Assembly: GCA_030645355.1 (NCBI GenBank)
Contig: JAUSNJ010000183.1
Location: forward strand, 1 to 38,704
Reading direction: 5' to 3'
DNA length: 38,704 nt
DNA from: Rhodoferax sp.
Lineage (GTDB): Bacteria > Pseudomonadota > Gammaproteobacteria > Burkholderiales > Burkholderiaceae_C
In this document: positions 7,612 to 16,961 of the stretch, piece after piece
How positions within the stretch are numbered: position 1 is the stretch's first letter
How the letters are laid out: the number at the start of each line of letters is the position of its first letter
Made by a program: the position numbers and the translations under genes
The notes under the pieces: generated by a model
Told to the model about the DNA's origin: nothing
The model's database searches: none
The model's input: the letters and a program-made list of their open reading frames with translations, nothing else

Positions 7612-7778
7612 TACATCAGAAAAACTTGCAAAGAACGTGATATCTAAGGCCTCGATCTCGAACCAAGAGCGGAGATTTCAATAGTCTGATGATGCGCAAA
7701 CTCGCACAAAAAAAAAGGGCTGCGCACTGTTCCATATTCAAGCGATATTCACGTTAGGCTTTGCGACTTGGCTAGTGC

Positions 7779-7829
7779 ACCCCGCTTCAACGCACCCAAC
7801 ACCGCCACGATACAAACAGATCAATGACT
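7779..7829 (+). repeat. Duplicated leader, upstream copy
   Basis: The 51 bases before and including the start codon at 7824 match 8772-8822 at about 42 of 51 positions without gaps. The match ends just after ATG-ACT in both copies. It shows that the start region of an exported-protein gene was duplicated and has since diverged. Confidence 0.7.
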
Positions 7830-8762
7830 CAACAGCTTTTTTCTCACGCAACATCACGCATGGACCGGTTTCGCATGAAGCGCAGGCAGCTTTTTGTTTG
7901 CCCTGGATGGACGTCTGCTGTCTGGGCAATCAGTCTTCTGATGGCGGCATGCAGTGTGTATGCCGAGCCGGTCGTGCAGCGCAACGACAGTCCGGTGCGT
8001 GTGAATACGACCCCCAGTCGTTTGCAATGCTCCCCGGTTACGCCTGATACCAAGGTGCCATGGATCGAGGTGTCACAGCTACCAGACTTGACGCGAGACT
8101 CTGCCTACTTTGAGGCCTGCTCCGATCTGGATTCCGCCTGGACAACCCAAAGCTATCCCAACTCGAAGTACGTGCCCGAGCGCACACCAGAGCATGAGGC
8201 CCGTGTGAGTCTGTTGTTGCAGGGTATCAAGGACTATGCGGTGGCGGAGTCGGATGACTGGGTGGTTTATGTGAATGCTTGGTTGGGCGCGACGTTGCCG
8301 CCGTCGCGAATCGAGCGCAGTCCTTTTCCAAATGGTGACATCTTTTTGTCATCCTTTTCTGTTGTCAAGGATCAGCCGTCTACCCAGTTTCAATTGGAGA
8401 GCAAGACACTTGGCGTGTATGGAACGCGGGTCGTCACTCCGGCTGGGAGTGTTACGTCGAATAGGAGAAGAATATCCTTTTCAGGTATTGATGCTACAAA
8501 GTTATGTGTAACGTCGTTTGATCTGCAAAAGGCTTTTGAGAATCAGCCCGGCTATCTATTTCAACCCGCAAGTGTTCGCACTGCGCCATCCCGTCCTACT
8601 CCGCAAGAGCTCACGAAACTAGGCGGGCAATGGTTCGGCTACCAAGTGCATGTATTCAGTGGTCCAAATACCGGAAAATTCGCGGGACTCATGCGAATGG
8701 ATTTTGGGTTTAAGCCTTGCGCATCGAGTATCCAGATTGAACTCAGCGAGAGCCGATCATGA
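7824..8762 (+). CDS. Exported protein of unknown function
   Basis: I do not recognise this 312-residue protein. It has an N-terminal export signal: a basic region RFRMKRR, then a hydrophobic stretch ending LLMAACSVYA. Both a lipobox-like MAAC and a signal-peptidase I site (VYA before EP) are present, so it may be a lipoprotein or a periplasmic protein. The mature part is about 270 residues, has several cysteines (near residues 69, 99, 230 and 300) and no repeats or membrane helices. The start at ATG 7824 is supported because the duplicated leader at 8772 also ends at an ATG-ACT. ATG 7860 and ATG 7875 are alternatives that give a more standard signal length. A truncated paralogous start follows at 8817. 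Confidence 0.6.
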   Translation: MTQQLFSHATSRMDRFRMKRRQLFVCPGWTSAVWAISLLMAACSVYAEPVVQRNDSPVRVNTTPSRLQCSPVTPDTKVPWIEVSQLPDLTRDSAYFEACSDLDSAWTTQSYPNSKYVPERTPEHEARVSLLLQGIKDYAVAESDDWVVYVNAWLGATLPPSRIERSPFPNGDIFLSSFSVVKDQPSTQFQLESKTLGVYGTRVVTPAGSVTSNRRRISFSGIDATKLCVTSFDLQKAFENQPGYLFQPASVRTAPSRPTPQELTKLGGQWFGYQVHVFSGPNTGKFAGLMRMDFGFKPCASSIQIELSESRS

Positions 8763-8771
8763 GCCATCTCG

Positions 8772-8822
8772 ACCCCGTTTCAGTGCACACGACACTGCCA
8801 CGATAGAAACAGCCCAATGACT
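8772..8822 (+). repeat. Duplicated leader, downstream copy
   Basis: This is the second copy of the leader at 7779-7829, with about nine differences in 51 bases. It precedes a short frame that stops after 37 codons. Confidence 0.7.
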
Positions 8823-8930
8823 TCATTGCTTCGTCACGCAGACCATGCCCTCATTGGTTTCTCTATCGTCCTGCTCTCTACCGGCTACGCCCAACCCGTT
8901 CCCTTGTCTCTTCGTTACCCCATCAACTAG
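8817..8930 (+). pseudogene. Truncated paralogue of the exported protein at 7824
   Basis: The frame MTSLLRHADHALIGF followed by SIVLLSTGYAQPVPLS gives 37 residues. It is essentially a signal peptide with a cleavage site after GYA, then a stop at 8928. Its leader is a duplicate of the one before 7824. After the stop there is no continuing similarity that I can see. It could be a remnant of a second copy, or a very small secreted peptide; a remnant is more likely. Confidence 0.45.
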
Positions 8931-8978
8931 AGCACGAGTTTTGCCAAAGAACACGGCCCTCAAACGAATGCATACAAG

Positions 8979-9608
8979 ATGATCAAGCTACTGAAGCGCC
9001 TTGCGCTGGTGGTACTACTGGCCGCGCTCAATGCGTGCGTGTCGAACCCTTCGATGTCAGCGGGGGTGGATTACTTTCCAGGCGGGTCACCGTTCTACAG
9101 CTTCGGTGTTTCGCAAAGCAAAGAGAACTTTGAAAACATTGCCAGAGCACAGTCAGACTATGGTTTGTATCCAAATGACGGGTATTGGGATGAAATCCGA
9201 CCCATGCGAGCCCTTTCAAGCATCAATATGCTGCAGGCCTATTACGCTTTGCATGTGCGTTGGGAACTGAAGGATGGTCGCCAATTCATTGCAGAAAACG
9301 TCGATGTGCGTGCTGCCATGAATGAATACTTTAAAACGCACCAGATCATGCTGCAACACCAAAGCGAAGGCCGTGCGTGGGATTCGGTAGGTGACTCCCA
9401 CCCATCTCTGGGTTACGAAGTGAAAGACGACGGCGTGATCCTGAAGTGGACAGTAACCACCAACAAAACCCCGGTCAAAGAACGCCTGCAATCCAATGGC
9501 GCGGCCAATCGTTGGTATTTCGATTATCAAGAGTACATCGTGACCACCATCAAAGGCCGGCCCACCAGTGGGATCGATTTCGACAACCGGGTGCTGATCA
9601 CCAAATAA
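8979..9608 (+). CDS. Putative lipoprotein of unknown function
   Basis: The 209-residue product begins MIKLLKRLALVVLLAALNAC, a classical lipoprotein signal with lipobox LNAC (Cys20). The residue after the cysteine is Val, not Asp, which suggests outer-membrane sorting by the usual +2 rule. The mature part is rich in aromatic residues (YFPGGSPFYSFGVSQ, NDGYWDEIRPM, RWYFDYQEYIV) and likely beta-rich at the end. I recognise no family. It lies between the exported-protein gene and the secretion relics on the same strand. The ribosome-binding site is weak. It may be cargo of the same island. Confidence 0.65.
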   Translation: MIKLLKRLALVVLLAALNACVSNPSMSAGVDYFPGGSPFYSFGVSQSKENFENIARAQSDYGLYPNDGYWDEIRPMRALSSINMLQAYYALHVRWELKDGRQFIAENVDVRAAMNEYFKTHQIMLQHQSEGRAWDSVGDSHPSLGYEVKDDGVILKWTVTTNKTPVKERLQSNGAANRWYFDYQEYIVTTIKGRPTSGIDFDNRVLITK

Positions 9609-9654
9609 GAACTGGTTCAAAACATGGCAACCACCACCAGTCCCCATCTTGCAC

Positions 9655-9930
9655 CTGCCCACGCTGGACCTAGTGCTGAGTCGGTCGGCCAATTACAACT
9701 CGGGCACACTAAGTTCCCCTAGCGATCTGGAGTCGCGTGTGAACACCCAGCAGGTGGGGTTGCAACTGACCGTAACTCTGTTTGCCGGTGGGGGCACACA
9801 ACCCAATGTGCGCGAGGCGCTGGCGCTGCAGGAGAAGGCTGCCGCAGAACTGGAAGCCGCCCGGCGCAATGCCGAAGCGCAGGTCCGCCAGGCCTTTGCC
9901 GGCGTGACCAATGGCCAGGCACAGGTACGT
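9655..9930 (+). pseudogene. Internal fragment of a TolC-type outer-membrane efflux protein
   Basis: In this frame the translation reads LPTLDLVLSRSANYNSGTL, then VGLQLTVTLFAGGGTQ, then VREALALQEKAAAELEAARR and VRQAFAGVTNGQAQ. This is the conserved mid-protein strand and helix region of TolC-family channels of type I secretion. The N-terminal half (about 300 residues) and the end are missing. At about 9926 the match switches abruptly to an RTX acyltransferase in another frame. The open frame runs on to 10149 only as out-of-frame read-through. Confidence 0.75.
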
Positions 9931-10141
9931 GGACGGACTCCACAACCTGATGGCCGCCGACTGGAGGTCGGGCGACCAGGTCTGGATCATCGACCTGGTC
10001 ACACCGTTTGGTGGTGCTGCCGAGGTGATGAAAGAACTGCGCGAAACCGTGTTTGCCGGCCGCGAGATCCGACAGTTGATGCCCGACGCCCACGGACAAG
10101 GCAAGACCTTGACATGGCCTGCCGTGCGGGTAGTGCACTAA
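9926..10141 (+). pseudogene. C-terminal half of an RTX toxin-activating lysine acyltransferase (HlyC family)
   Basis: The frame gives VDGLHNLMAADWRSGDQVW, then IIDLVTPFGGAAEVMKEL and ETVFAGREIRQLMPD, ending normally at a stop. This matches the C-terminal half of HlyC-type acyltransferases, with the W.SGD..W..D...PFGG signature. These enzymes fatty-acylate lysines of RTX toxins to activate them. The N-terminal half with the catalytic His is absent, replaced by TolC sequence. With the TolC piece and RTX repeat it indicates a former RTX toxin locus. Confidence 0.75.
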
Positions 10142-10154
10142 CCAAATAGGGTTA

Positions 10155-10200
10155 TAGCCCTCGTGAAATATGGCTGTATTGCTACCAATAACGTAGCAAA
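10155..10200 (+). repeat. 46-bp intergenic repeat, copy 3
   Basis: It begins tagccctcgt and ends cgtagcaaa-type sequence exactly 46 bases on, like copy 4 at 16901. It sits in the gap after the acyltransferase relic, in the same orientation as copy 2 at 7566. Confidence 0.65.
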
Positions 10201-10210
10201 GTAGTCGTCG

Positions 10211-10429
10211 CTAAACCGCCGACTGAAACGCAACCTCGGCAGGATCAAAGAACAGGCAGGCGCGCTCGTAGCGCTGAATGTCTTCCACCGGGTATTTGAT
10301 GGCGCCATCGATCTTGACGTAGCGGGGGCCGGCGCCAACTGCACTGGCCAGGCCAATGGCTGCCTCCGAGCGGCCCCAGCGCTTGGCCAGGTCCTGTTGC
10401 GACAGCAGCAATTGCATGTGTGAATCCAT
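10211..10429 (-). CDS. Small helix-turn-helix DNA-binding protein
   Basis: The 72-residue protein contains LLLSQQDLAKRWGRSEAAI, a helix-turn-helix of the MerR/excisionase (AlpA-like) type. VGAGPRYVKIDGAIKYPVED follows as the wing, and it ends ERACLFFDP. Such small proteins are common in Comamonadaceae. Some act as excision or regulatory factors, but the target here is unknown. ATG 10429 is preceded by GGAGG five bases upstream, a strong ribosome-binding site. A 7-bp inverted repeat lies directly before that and may be its operator. It could be a leftover of an integrative element, or a resident regulator. Confidence 0.8.
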   Translation of the reverse strand: MDSHMQLLLSQQDLAKRWGRSEAAIGLASAVGAGPRYVKIDGAIKYPVEDIQRYERACLFFDPAEVAFQSAV

Positions 10430-10439
10430 GAAAACCTCC

Positions 10440-10463
10440 AGATACCGTGACGTGTTGGTATCT
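10440..10463. promoter_or_regulatory. Inverted repeat upstream of the small helix-turn-helix gene
   Basis: The arms agatacc (10440-10446) and ggtatct (10457-10463) are perfect complements separated by 10 bases. They lie 11 bases upstream of the start codon, just beyond the ribosome-binding site. The arrangement suits a dimeric regulator binding its own promoter, but an mRNA hairpin is equally possible. Confidence 0.4.
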
Positions 10464-10497
10464 ATATCGGTAGGCCGAGGAATAAATGGAGCGCAAC

Positions 10498-10962
10498 CTA
10501 CGGCGGTGTTGTCGCGCACCGGCACACATCGTTGCCTTTGTCGAACACGATTCTCCAGGTGTTGGGAGCCTCTTTGCGCCAAACGGAGGTGAAGGTGGCG
10601 ATGTCTTTTCCGGTTGCGTCGCGCACGGGGCCAGAGCTCAGCGCCAGGTCGCCAGACGCCAGCACTTCCACTTCGCGCGGCTCCCAGGAGAAGGGCGCAG
10701 CGGGCGCGGCGTAGAACCGTGCCCAATAGTCCACGACCTGCTGCTTCCCGTGCAGGGGGTTGGGACCCGAAAAGAACACGGCGTCTGCCGAAATGAAATT
10801 TGCAAATGCCTGGTGATCGCGATCAGCCATGGTCTTGGCGAATGCGCGCTCGGTGGCCGTCACCTGTGCTTTGGCGTCGTCTGGCGTGCCCGGCAACAGT
10901 GGAGTGGTGCAGCCGCAGGCGCACAGGCAAAGACTGAGCATGAAGAAACTGTCGATTTGCAT
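10498..10962 (-). CDS. NTF2-like (DUF4440/SnoaL) lipoprotein
   Basis: The 154-residue product has a short lipoprotein signal, MQIDSFFMLSLCLCACGC, with a CACGC lipobox-like end. The mature domain is a cone-shaped NTF2-like fold: ATERAFAKTMADRDHQAFAN, then ADAVFFSGPNPLHGKQQVV, WARFYAAPAAPFSWEP and DLALSSGPVRDATGK. A last strand TSVWRKEAPNTWRIVFDKG ends with a pair of cysteines. This is the DUF4440 pattern; the substrate is unknown in most members. AGGAG precedes ATG 10962. It is divergent from sucA and may mark the right end of the accessory region. Confidence 0.85.
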   Translation of the reverse strand: MQIDSFFMLSLCLCACGCTTPLLPGTPDDAKAQVTATERAFAKTMADRDHQAFANFISADAVFFSGPNPLHGKQQVVDYWARFYAAPAAPFSWEPREVEVLASGDLALSSGPVRDATGKDIATFTSVWRKEAPNTWRIVFDKGNDVCRCATTPP

Positions 10963-11081
10963 GGGGACTCCTGGCGGGTCGGTCGCGCTATGGGCCGGTA
11001 GGGTGGGTTATATCCCAAGCGCAAGCCGTGTGTAAGGGGTCTGGGTGAGACTCCGGATTGTCCTGCGGTACCCCGCTGGAT

Positions 11082-11109
11082 TTGCTTGATGTCAATTTGG
11101 TGGCACAAT
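11082..11109 (+). promoter_or_regulatory. Candidate promoter of the sucA operon
   Basis: TTGCTT (11082-11087) and CACAAT (11104-11109) are separated by 16 bases and would start transcription near 11116. That leaves a leader of about 125 bases before sucA. The match is moderate and no other clearly better pair was seen in the gap. Confidence 0.35.
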
Positions 11110-11210
11110 CAGCCCCTGTTACTAGGCCCTTCCCACGCCACAGTCGCATCCGCCAAACGGTTCAGCCGTGCCGCGGAAGGTTAATCACAAACAGCTTTAA
11201 CCAGCTAATG

Positions 11211-11231
11211 TTTCCCTAAGGGAAACGGAGG
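11211..11231 (+). promoter_or_regulatory. Hairpin next to the sucA ribosome-binding site
   Basis: The arms tttccc (11211-11216) and gggaaa (11220-11225) are perfect with a 3-base loop. They lie one base before GGAGG (11227-11231), itself 10 bases before the start codon. The hairpin could tune ribosome access; this is inference. Confidence 0.4.
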
Positions 11232-11241
11232 TCAGCGGAAT

Positions 11242-14133
11242 ATGAGTGAAACTACGTCGCAGAAGACGAGCCCCGCGTCGGTCTATCAGGCCTACGCCAG
11301 CAATACGTACCTTTTCGGTGGCAATGCGCCATACGTCGAAGAGATGTACGAAAACTATCTAGCCAATCCCGGAAGCGTGACTGACACGTGGCGCGAGTAT
11401 TTCGACGCCTTGCAGAACGTACCGGCCGGCGATGGCAGCGATGCTCGCGACGTGCCGCACATGCCCGTGATCAACGCCTTTGCCGAGCGCGCCAAGCAGG
11501 GCGGTACCCGCGTAGTGATGGCGACCGGCGCGGACTCGGAGATGGGCCGCAAACGCACCGCCGTGCAGCAGCTGATTGCCGCCTACCGAAACGTCGGTGC
11601 CCGCTGGGCCGATCTGGACCCGCTCAAACGACTCGCACGCGACGACATCCCCGAGCTGGAACTGTCGTTCTACGGTTTCAGCGATGCGGACCAGGAAACC
11701 GTTTTCAACACCAGCAACACTTTCTTCGGCCGCGACACCATGAGTCTGCGCGACCTGATGAACGCGCTGCGTGAGACCTACTGCGGCACCCTGGGCGCCG
11801 AGTTCATGTACACCACGGACCAGAACCAGAAGCGCTGGTGGCAGCAAAAGCTCGAGAGCATTCGCAGCAAGCCGCATTTCTCTGCGGACAAGAAGAAACA
11901 CATTCTGGACCGCCTGACAGCAGCCGAAGGCCTGGAGCGCTTCCTGCACACCAAGTACGTGGGGCAAAAGCGTTTCTCACTCGAAGGCGGCGAGAGCTTC
12001 ATTGCCGCCATGGATGAGCTGATCCAGCAAGCCGGCGCCAAGGGCGTGCAGGAAATCGTGATTGGCATGGCCCACCGCGGCCGCCTGAACGTGCTGGTCA
12101 ATACGCTGGGCAAGATGCCGGGCGACCTGTTTGCCGAGTTTGACCACACCGCGCCGGAAGATCTGCCTGCAGGTGACGTGAAATACCACCAGGGCTTTTC
12201 ATCGGACGTGGCCACCCCCGGCGGCCCGGTTCACCTGTCGCTGGCGTTCAACCCCTCGCACCTGGAAATTGTCAACCCGGTCGTCGAAGGTTCGGTGCGT
12301 GCCCGCATGGACCGCCGTGGCGACACCCTGGGTAACCAGGTGCTGCCGGTGCTGGTGCACGGCGACGCCGCCTTTGGTGGCCAGGGCGTGAACCAGGAAA
12401 CCCTGTGCCTGGCACAGACCCGCGGCTATGCCACGGGTGGCACGGTGCACATCATCATCAACAACCAGATCGGTTTCACCACGTCTGATCCGCGCGACAT
12501 GCGCTCCAGCGCCTTCTGTACCGACATCGTGAAGATGGTCGAGTCCCCGGTGCTGCACGTCAACGGCGACGATCCCGAAGCCGTGGTGCTGGCTACGCAA
12601 CTGGCGCTGGAGTTCCGCCTGGAATTCCGCCAGGACGTGGTGGTGGACATCACCTGCTTCCGCAAGCTTGGCCACAACGAACAAGACACGCCGATGCTGA
12701 CGCAGCCGCTGATGTACAAGAAGATCGCGGCTCACCCCGGTACCCGTAAGCTGTACGCCGACAAGCTGGCGGCCCAAGGACTGGGTGCAACGCTGGGTGA
12801 GGATATGGCCAAGGCCTACCGCGCGGCCATGGACGCCGGCATTCACACCGTGGATCCGGTCATCACCAACTTCAAGAGCAAGTACGCCGTGGACTGGTCG
12901 CCCTTCCTGGGCAAGAAATGGACCGACGCTGGCGACACCGCCATTCCGCTGACCGAGTGGAAGCGCCTGGTGGAAAAACTGACGACACTGCCATCCACCA
13001 TCACACCGCACTCCCTGGTGAAAAAGGTTTATGACGACCGCGCCGCCATGGGCCGTGGCGAGGTGAATGTGGACTGGGGCATGGGCGAGAGCATGGCCTT
13101 TGCCTCGCTGGTGGCCAGCGGCTACCCGGTACGCCTGTCCGGTGAGGACAGCGGCCGCGGCACCTTCACGCACCGTCACGCCGTGATCCATGACCAGGCG
13201 CGTGAAAAGTGGGATGCCGGCATCTACGTGCCGTTGGCGAACGTGGCCGAGAACCAAGCACCGTTTGTCGTCATCGATTCCATCCTGTCCGAAGAGGCCG
13301 TGCTGGCCTATGAGTACGGCTACGCATCGAACGACCCCAACACCCTGGTGATCTGGGAAGCCCAGTTCGGCGATTTCGCCAACGGCGCCCAGGTGGTGAT
13401 CGACCAGTTCATCGCCTCCGGCGAAGTGAAGTGGGGCCGCGTCAACGGTATCACGCTGATGCTGCCGCACGGATATGAAGGCCAGGGGCCCGAGCACAGC
13501 TCGGCGCGGCTGGAGCGCTTCATGCAGTTGGCGGCCGACGCGAATATGCAGATCGTGCAGCCCACCACCGCCAGCCAGATCTTCCACGTGCTGCGCCGCC
13601 AGATGGTTCGCAACCTGCGCAAGCCGCTGATCATCTTCACGCCCAAGTCGTTGTTGCGCAACAAGGATGCAACCTCGCCCCTGTCCGAATTCACCAAGGG
13701 TGGCTTCCAGACCGTCATTGGCGAAAGCAAGGCGCTCAAGGCGGACAAGGTCAAGCGCGTGGTGGTGTGCTCCGGCAAGGTCTACTACGACCTGGTCAAG
13801 CACCGCGAAGAGAAGGGCCACGACGACGTCGCCATTCTGCGGGTCGAGCAGTTGTACCCCTTCCCGCACAAGGCTTTTGCTGCGGAAATGAAGAAGTACC
13901 CCAATGCCACCGACATCGTGTGGTGCCAGGACGAGCCACAAAACCAGGGTGCCTGGTTCTTTGTGCAGCACTACATCCACGAAAACATGGTGGACGGACA
14001 ACGCCTGGGCTACTCCGGCCGCGCCGCGTCGGCGTCTCCTGCCGTGGGCTACTCGCACCTGCACCTGGAGCAGCAGAAATCATTGGTTGAAGGCGCGTTC
14101 GGCAAGCTCAAGGGCTTTGTCCTGAGCAAGTAA
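11242..14133 (+). CDS. sucA: 2-oxoglutarate dehydrogenase E1 component
   Basis: This 963-residue thiamine-diphosphate enzyme decarboxylates 2-oxoglutarate and passes the succinyl group to the lipoyl arm of SucB in the TCA cycle. The N-terminus has the E1 leader [20 protein letters not shown]. The core has [36 protein letters not shown] and [15 protein letters not shown]. The thiamine site follows with [20 protein letters not shown]. The C-terminal transketolase part includes [15 protein letters not shown] and [18 protein letters not shown]. Length is normal. It is the first gene of the sucA-sucB-lpdA cluster. GGAGG lies 10 bases before ATG 11242. Confidence 0.98.
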   Translation: MSETTSQKTSPASVYQAYASNTYLFGGNAPYVEEMYENYLANPGSVTDTWREYFDALQNVPAGDGSDARDVPHMPVINAFAERAKQGGTRVVMATGADSEMGRKRTAVQQLIAAYRNVGARWADLDPLKRLARDDIPELELSFYGFSDADQETVFNTSNTFFGRDTMSLRDLMNALRETYCGTLGAEFMYTTDQNQKRWWQQKLESIRSKPHFSADKKKHILDRLTAAEGLERFLHTKYVGQKRFSLEGGESFIAAMDELIQQAGAKGVQEIVIGMAHRGRLNVLVNTLGKMPGDLFAEFDHTAPEDLPAGDVKYHQGFSSDVATPGGPVHLSLAFNPSHLEIVNPVVEGSVRARMDRRGDTLGNQVLPVLVHGDAAFGGQGVNQETLCLAQTRGYATGGTVHIIINNQIGFTTSDPRDMRSSAFCTDIVKMVESPVLHVNGDDPEAVVLATQLALEFRLEFRQDVVVDITCFRKLGHNEQDTPMLTQPLMYKKIAAHPGTRKLYADKLAAQGLGATLGEDMAKAYRAAMDAGIHTVDPVITNFKSKYAVDWSPFLGKKWTDAGDTAIPLTEWKRLVEKLTTLPSTITPHSLVKKVYDDRAAMGRGEVNVDWGMGESMAFASLVASGYPVRLSGEDSGRGTFTHRHAVIHDQAREKWDAGIYVPLANVAENQAPFVVIDSILSEEAVLAYEYGYASNDPNTLVIWEAQFGDFANGAQVVIDQFIASGEVKWGRVNGITLMLPHGYEGQGPEHSSARLERFMQLAADANMQIVQPTTASQIFHVLRRQMVRNLRKPLIIFTPKSLLRNKDATSPLSEFTKGGFQTVIGESKALKADKVKRVVVCSGKVYYDLVKHREEKGHDDVAILRVEQLYPFPHKAFAAEMKKYPNATDIVWCQDEPQNQGAWFFVQHYIHENMVDGQRLGYSGRAASASPAVGYSHLHLEQQKSLVEGAFGKLKGFVLSK

Positions 14134-14173
14134 GCCAGAAGCCCCTTCATACACACAATTCGGAAAGAACAAA

Positions 14174-15436
<1,263 letters not shown>

Positions 15437-15448
15437 GGAACTGAGAAC

Positions 15449-16876
15449 ATGAGCAAGCAATTCGACGTGATCGTCATTGGTGGTGGCCCTGGTGGCTATA
15501 TCGCCGCCATCCGCGCCGCCCAATTGGGCTTCACCGTGGCCTGTATCGACGAGTGGAAGAACGACAAGGGTGGCCCGGCCTTGGGCGGCACTTGTACCAA
15601 TGTGGGCTGCATTCCATCCAAGGCGCTGCTGCAATCCAGCGAGCACTTTGACCACGCCAACCACCATTTTGCCGAGCATGGCATTTCCGCCTCCAACGTG
15701 AGCATGGATGTCGCCAAGATGGTGGCCCGCAAGAACAGCGTGGTCAAGCAGAACAACGACGGCATCCAGTACCTGCTGAAGAAGAACAAGATTGCCTTCT
15801 TCCATGGTCGTGGTTCCTTCGTCAAGGCTTCCCCGGACGGTTATGTCATCAACGTGGCAGGTGCGACCGAGGAGTCGGTGTTGGGCAAGCACATCATCGT
15901 GGCCACGGGTTCCAATGCACGCGCATTGCCGGGCGCCCACTTTGACGAAGAGCGCATCCTGTCCAACGACGGTGCGTTGCGCATCGGCGCAGTTCCCAAA
16001 CGTCTGGGTGTCATCGGATCCGGCGTCATTGGCCTGGAAATGGGTTCCGTCTGGCGCCGCCTGGGCTCCGAAGTCACCATCCTCGAAGGTCTGCCGACCT
16101 TCCTGGGTGCGGCCGACGAGCAGGTGGCCAAGGAGGCGCTCAAGGTCTTCACCAAGCAGGGCCTGAAGATCGAACTGGGTGTCAAGGTCGGCGAGATCAG
16201 CGCCACCAAGAAGAGCCTGTCGATTGCCTATACCAATGCCAAGGGCGAAGCCCAAACGCTGGACGTGGACAAGCTCATCGTGTCTATTGGTCGCGTGCCC
16301 AACACCATAGGCCTGAATCCCGAAGCTGTTGGCCTGCAACTCGACGAGCGCGGCGCCATTGTGGTGGACGGCGACTGCAAGACCAATCTGCCCAACGTCT
16401 GGGCGGTCGGTGACGTGGTGCGCGGCCCAATGTTGGCGCACAAGGCAGAAGAAGAGGGCGTGGCGGTGGCGGAGCGGATCGCTGGTCAGCATGGGCATGT
16501 CAACTTTGGCACCGTGCCATGGGTTATCTACACCAGCCCCGAGATCGCCTGGGTCGGTCGCACCGAGCAGCAACTGAAGGCCGACGGCGTGGCCTACAAG
16601 GCGGGTTCCTTCCCGTTCCTGGCCAATGGCCGCGCCCGTGCGCTGGGCGACACCACCGGTTTCGTCAAGTTCCTGGCCGATGCCACGACCGACGAAATCC
16701 TGGGCGTGCATATCATTGGTCCGCAGGCCAGCGAGTTGATTTCCGAGGCCGTGGTGGCCATGGAGTTCAAGGCCAGTGCCGAAGACATTGCCCGCATCTG
16801 CCATGCCCACCCCAGCTTGAGTGAGTCCACCAAGGAAGCGGCTCTGGCAGTGGACAAGCGGACCCTGAATTTCTGA
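15449..16876 (+). CDS. lpdA: Dihydrolipoyl dehydrogenase (E3)
   Basis: This FAD flavoprotein of 475 residues reoxidises the dihydrolipoyl arm of SucB with NAD. The N-terminal FAD motif is [19 protein letters not shown]. The redox disulfide is in [16 protein letters not shown] (Cys49 and Cys54). The NAD motif is [20 protein letters not shown], and [19 protein letters not shown] is the second FAD contact. The C-terminal His-Glu pair is in [16 protein letters not shown]. The gene lies in the 2-oxoglutarate dehydrogenase cluster, so it serves that complex, although E3 can be shared with pyruvate dehydrogenase. A strong stem-loop follows it. Confidence 0.97.
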   Translation: MSKQFDVIVIGGGPGGYIAAIRAAQLGFTVACIDEWKNDKGGPALGGTCTNVGCIPSKALLQSSEHFDHANHHFAEHGISASNVSMDVAKMVARKNSVVKQNNDGIQYLLKKNKIAFFHGRGSFVKASPDGYVINVAGATEESVLGKHIIVATGSNARALPGAHFDEERILSNDGALRIGAVPKRLGVIGSGVIGLEMGSVWRRLGSEVTILEGLPTFLGAADEQVAKEALKVFTKQGLKIELGVKVGEISATKKSLSIAYTNAKGEAQTLDVDKLIVSIGRVPNTIGLNPEAVGLQLDERGAIVVDGDCKTNLPNVWAVGDVVRGPMLAHKAEEEGVAVAERIAGQHGHVNFGTVPWVIYTSPEIAWVGRTEQQLKADGVAYKAGSFPFLANGRARALGDTTGFVKFLADATTDEILGVHIIGPQASELISEAVVAMEFKASAEDIARICHAHPSLSESTKEAALAVDKRTLNF

Positions 16877-16895
16877 TTGTCATTGCGTAAAAATG

Positions 16896-16928
16896 GCTGC
16901 TAGCCCTCGTATAAATTGGGCTAGCAGC
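16896..16928 (+). terminator. Stem-loop after lpdA, formed by the 46-bp repeat and its flank
   Basis: The arms gctgctagccc (16896-16906) and gggctagcagc (16918-16928) are a perfect 11-bp stem with an 11-base loop. Only short T tracts follow (tatta-att), so it may stop transcription weakly, or stabilise the 3' end of the suc mRNA. Confidence 0.55.
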
Positions 16929-16946
16929 TATTAATTGGATAGCAAA
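16901..16946 (+). repeat. 46-bp intergenic repeat, copy 4
   Basis: It runs from tagccctcgt to ggatagcaaa, 46 bases. Copies 2 and 3 share the first 10 bases exactly and the same spacing to the inner gcta and outer agc blocks. It fills the lpdA-zapE gap. Confidence 0.7.
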
Positions 16947-16961
16947 CAGAAAACTGATGCA

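Larger units (their letters stand above)
6644..7823. other. Decayed accessory DNA without an intact gene
   Basis: This 1.2-kb stretch has open frames on both strands but none with the composition or family match of a whole gene. It contains the relics listed separately: a Bug-like tail, a TlpA-type membrane domain and an RTX calcium-binding repeat. It also holds repeat copy 2 at 7566 and a run of nine A at 7708-7716. The minus-strand frame at 7022-7354 ends four bases before the TlpA-type relic. It contains LEPEVVFGMQAT and could be the end of another broken gene that I cannot identify. Confidence 0.6.

Noticed and set aside
6851..7684. Plus-strand open frame of 277 codons in the decayed region
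   Set aside because: Composition looks random, it lies across relics on the other strand and in another frame, and it has no recognisable domain.
7708..7716. Run of nine A as a slippage or frameshift site
   Set aside because: It lies in decayed DNA outside any supported gene, so no functional role can be argued.
10430..11241. Search for a second copy of the tRNA-Pro 3' end as the right attachment site
   Set aside because: No copy of the T-arm/acceptor sequence was seen between 10 and 11.2 kb, so the right end of the island cannot be placed this way.
12199..14064. Antisense open frame of 621 codons across sucA
   Set aside because: It lies fully opposite a conserved gene, has His/Gln/Val-rich composition with no family match, and is the expected by-product of GC-rich codon use.
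16935..16961. TTG start for zapE
   Set aside because: It falls inside the 46-bp repeat and adds residues not typical of the family; GTG 16962 is preferred.
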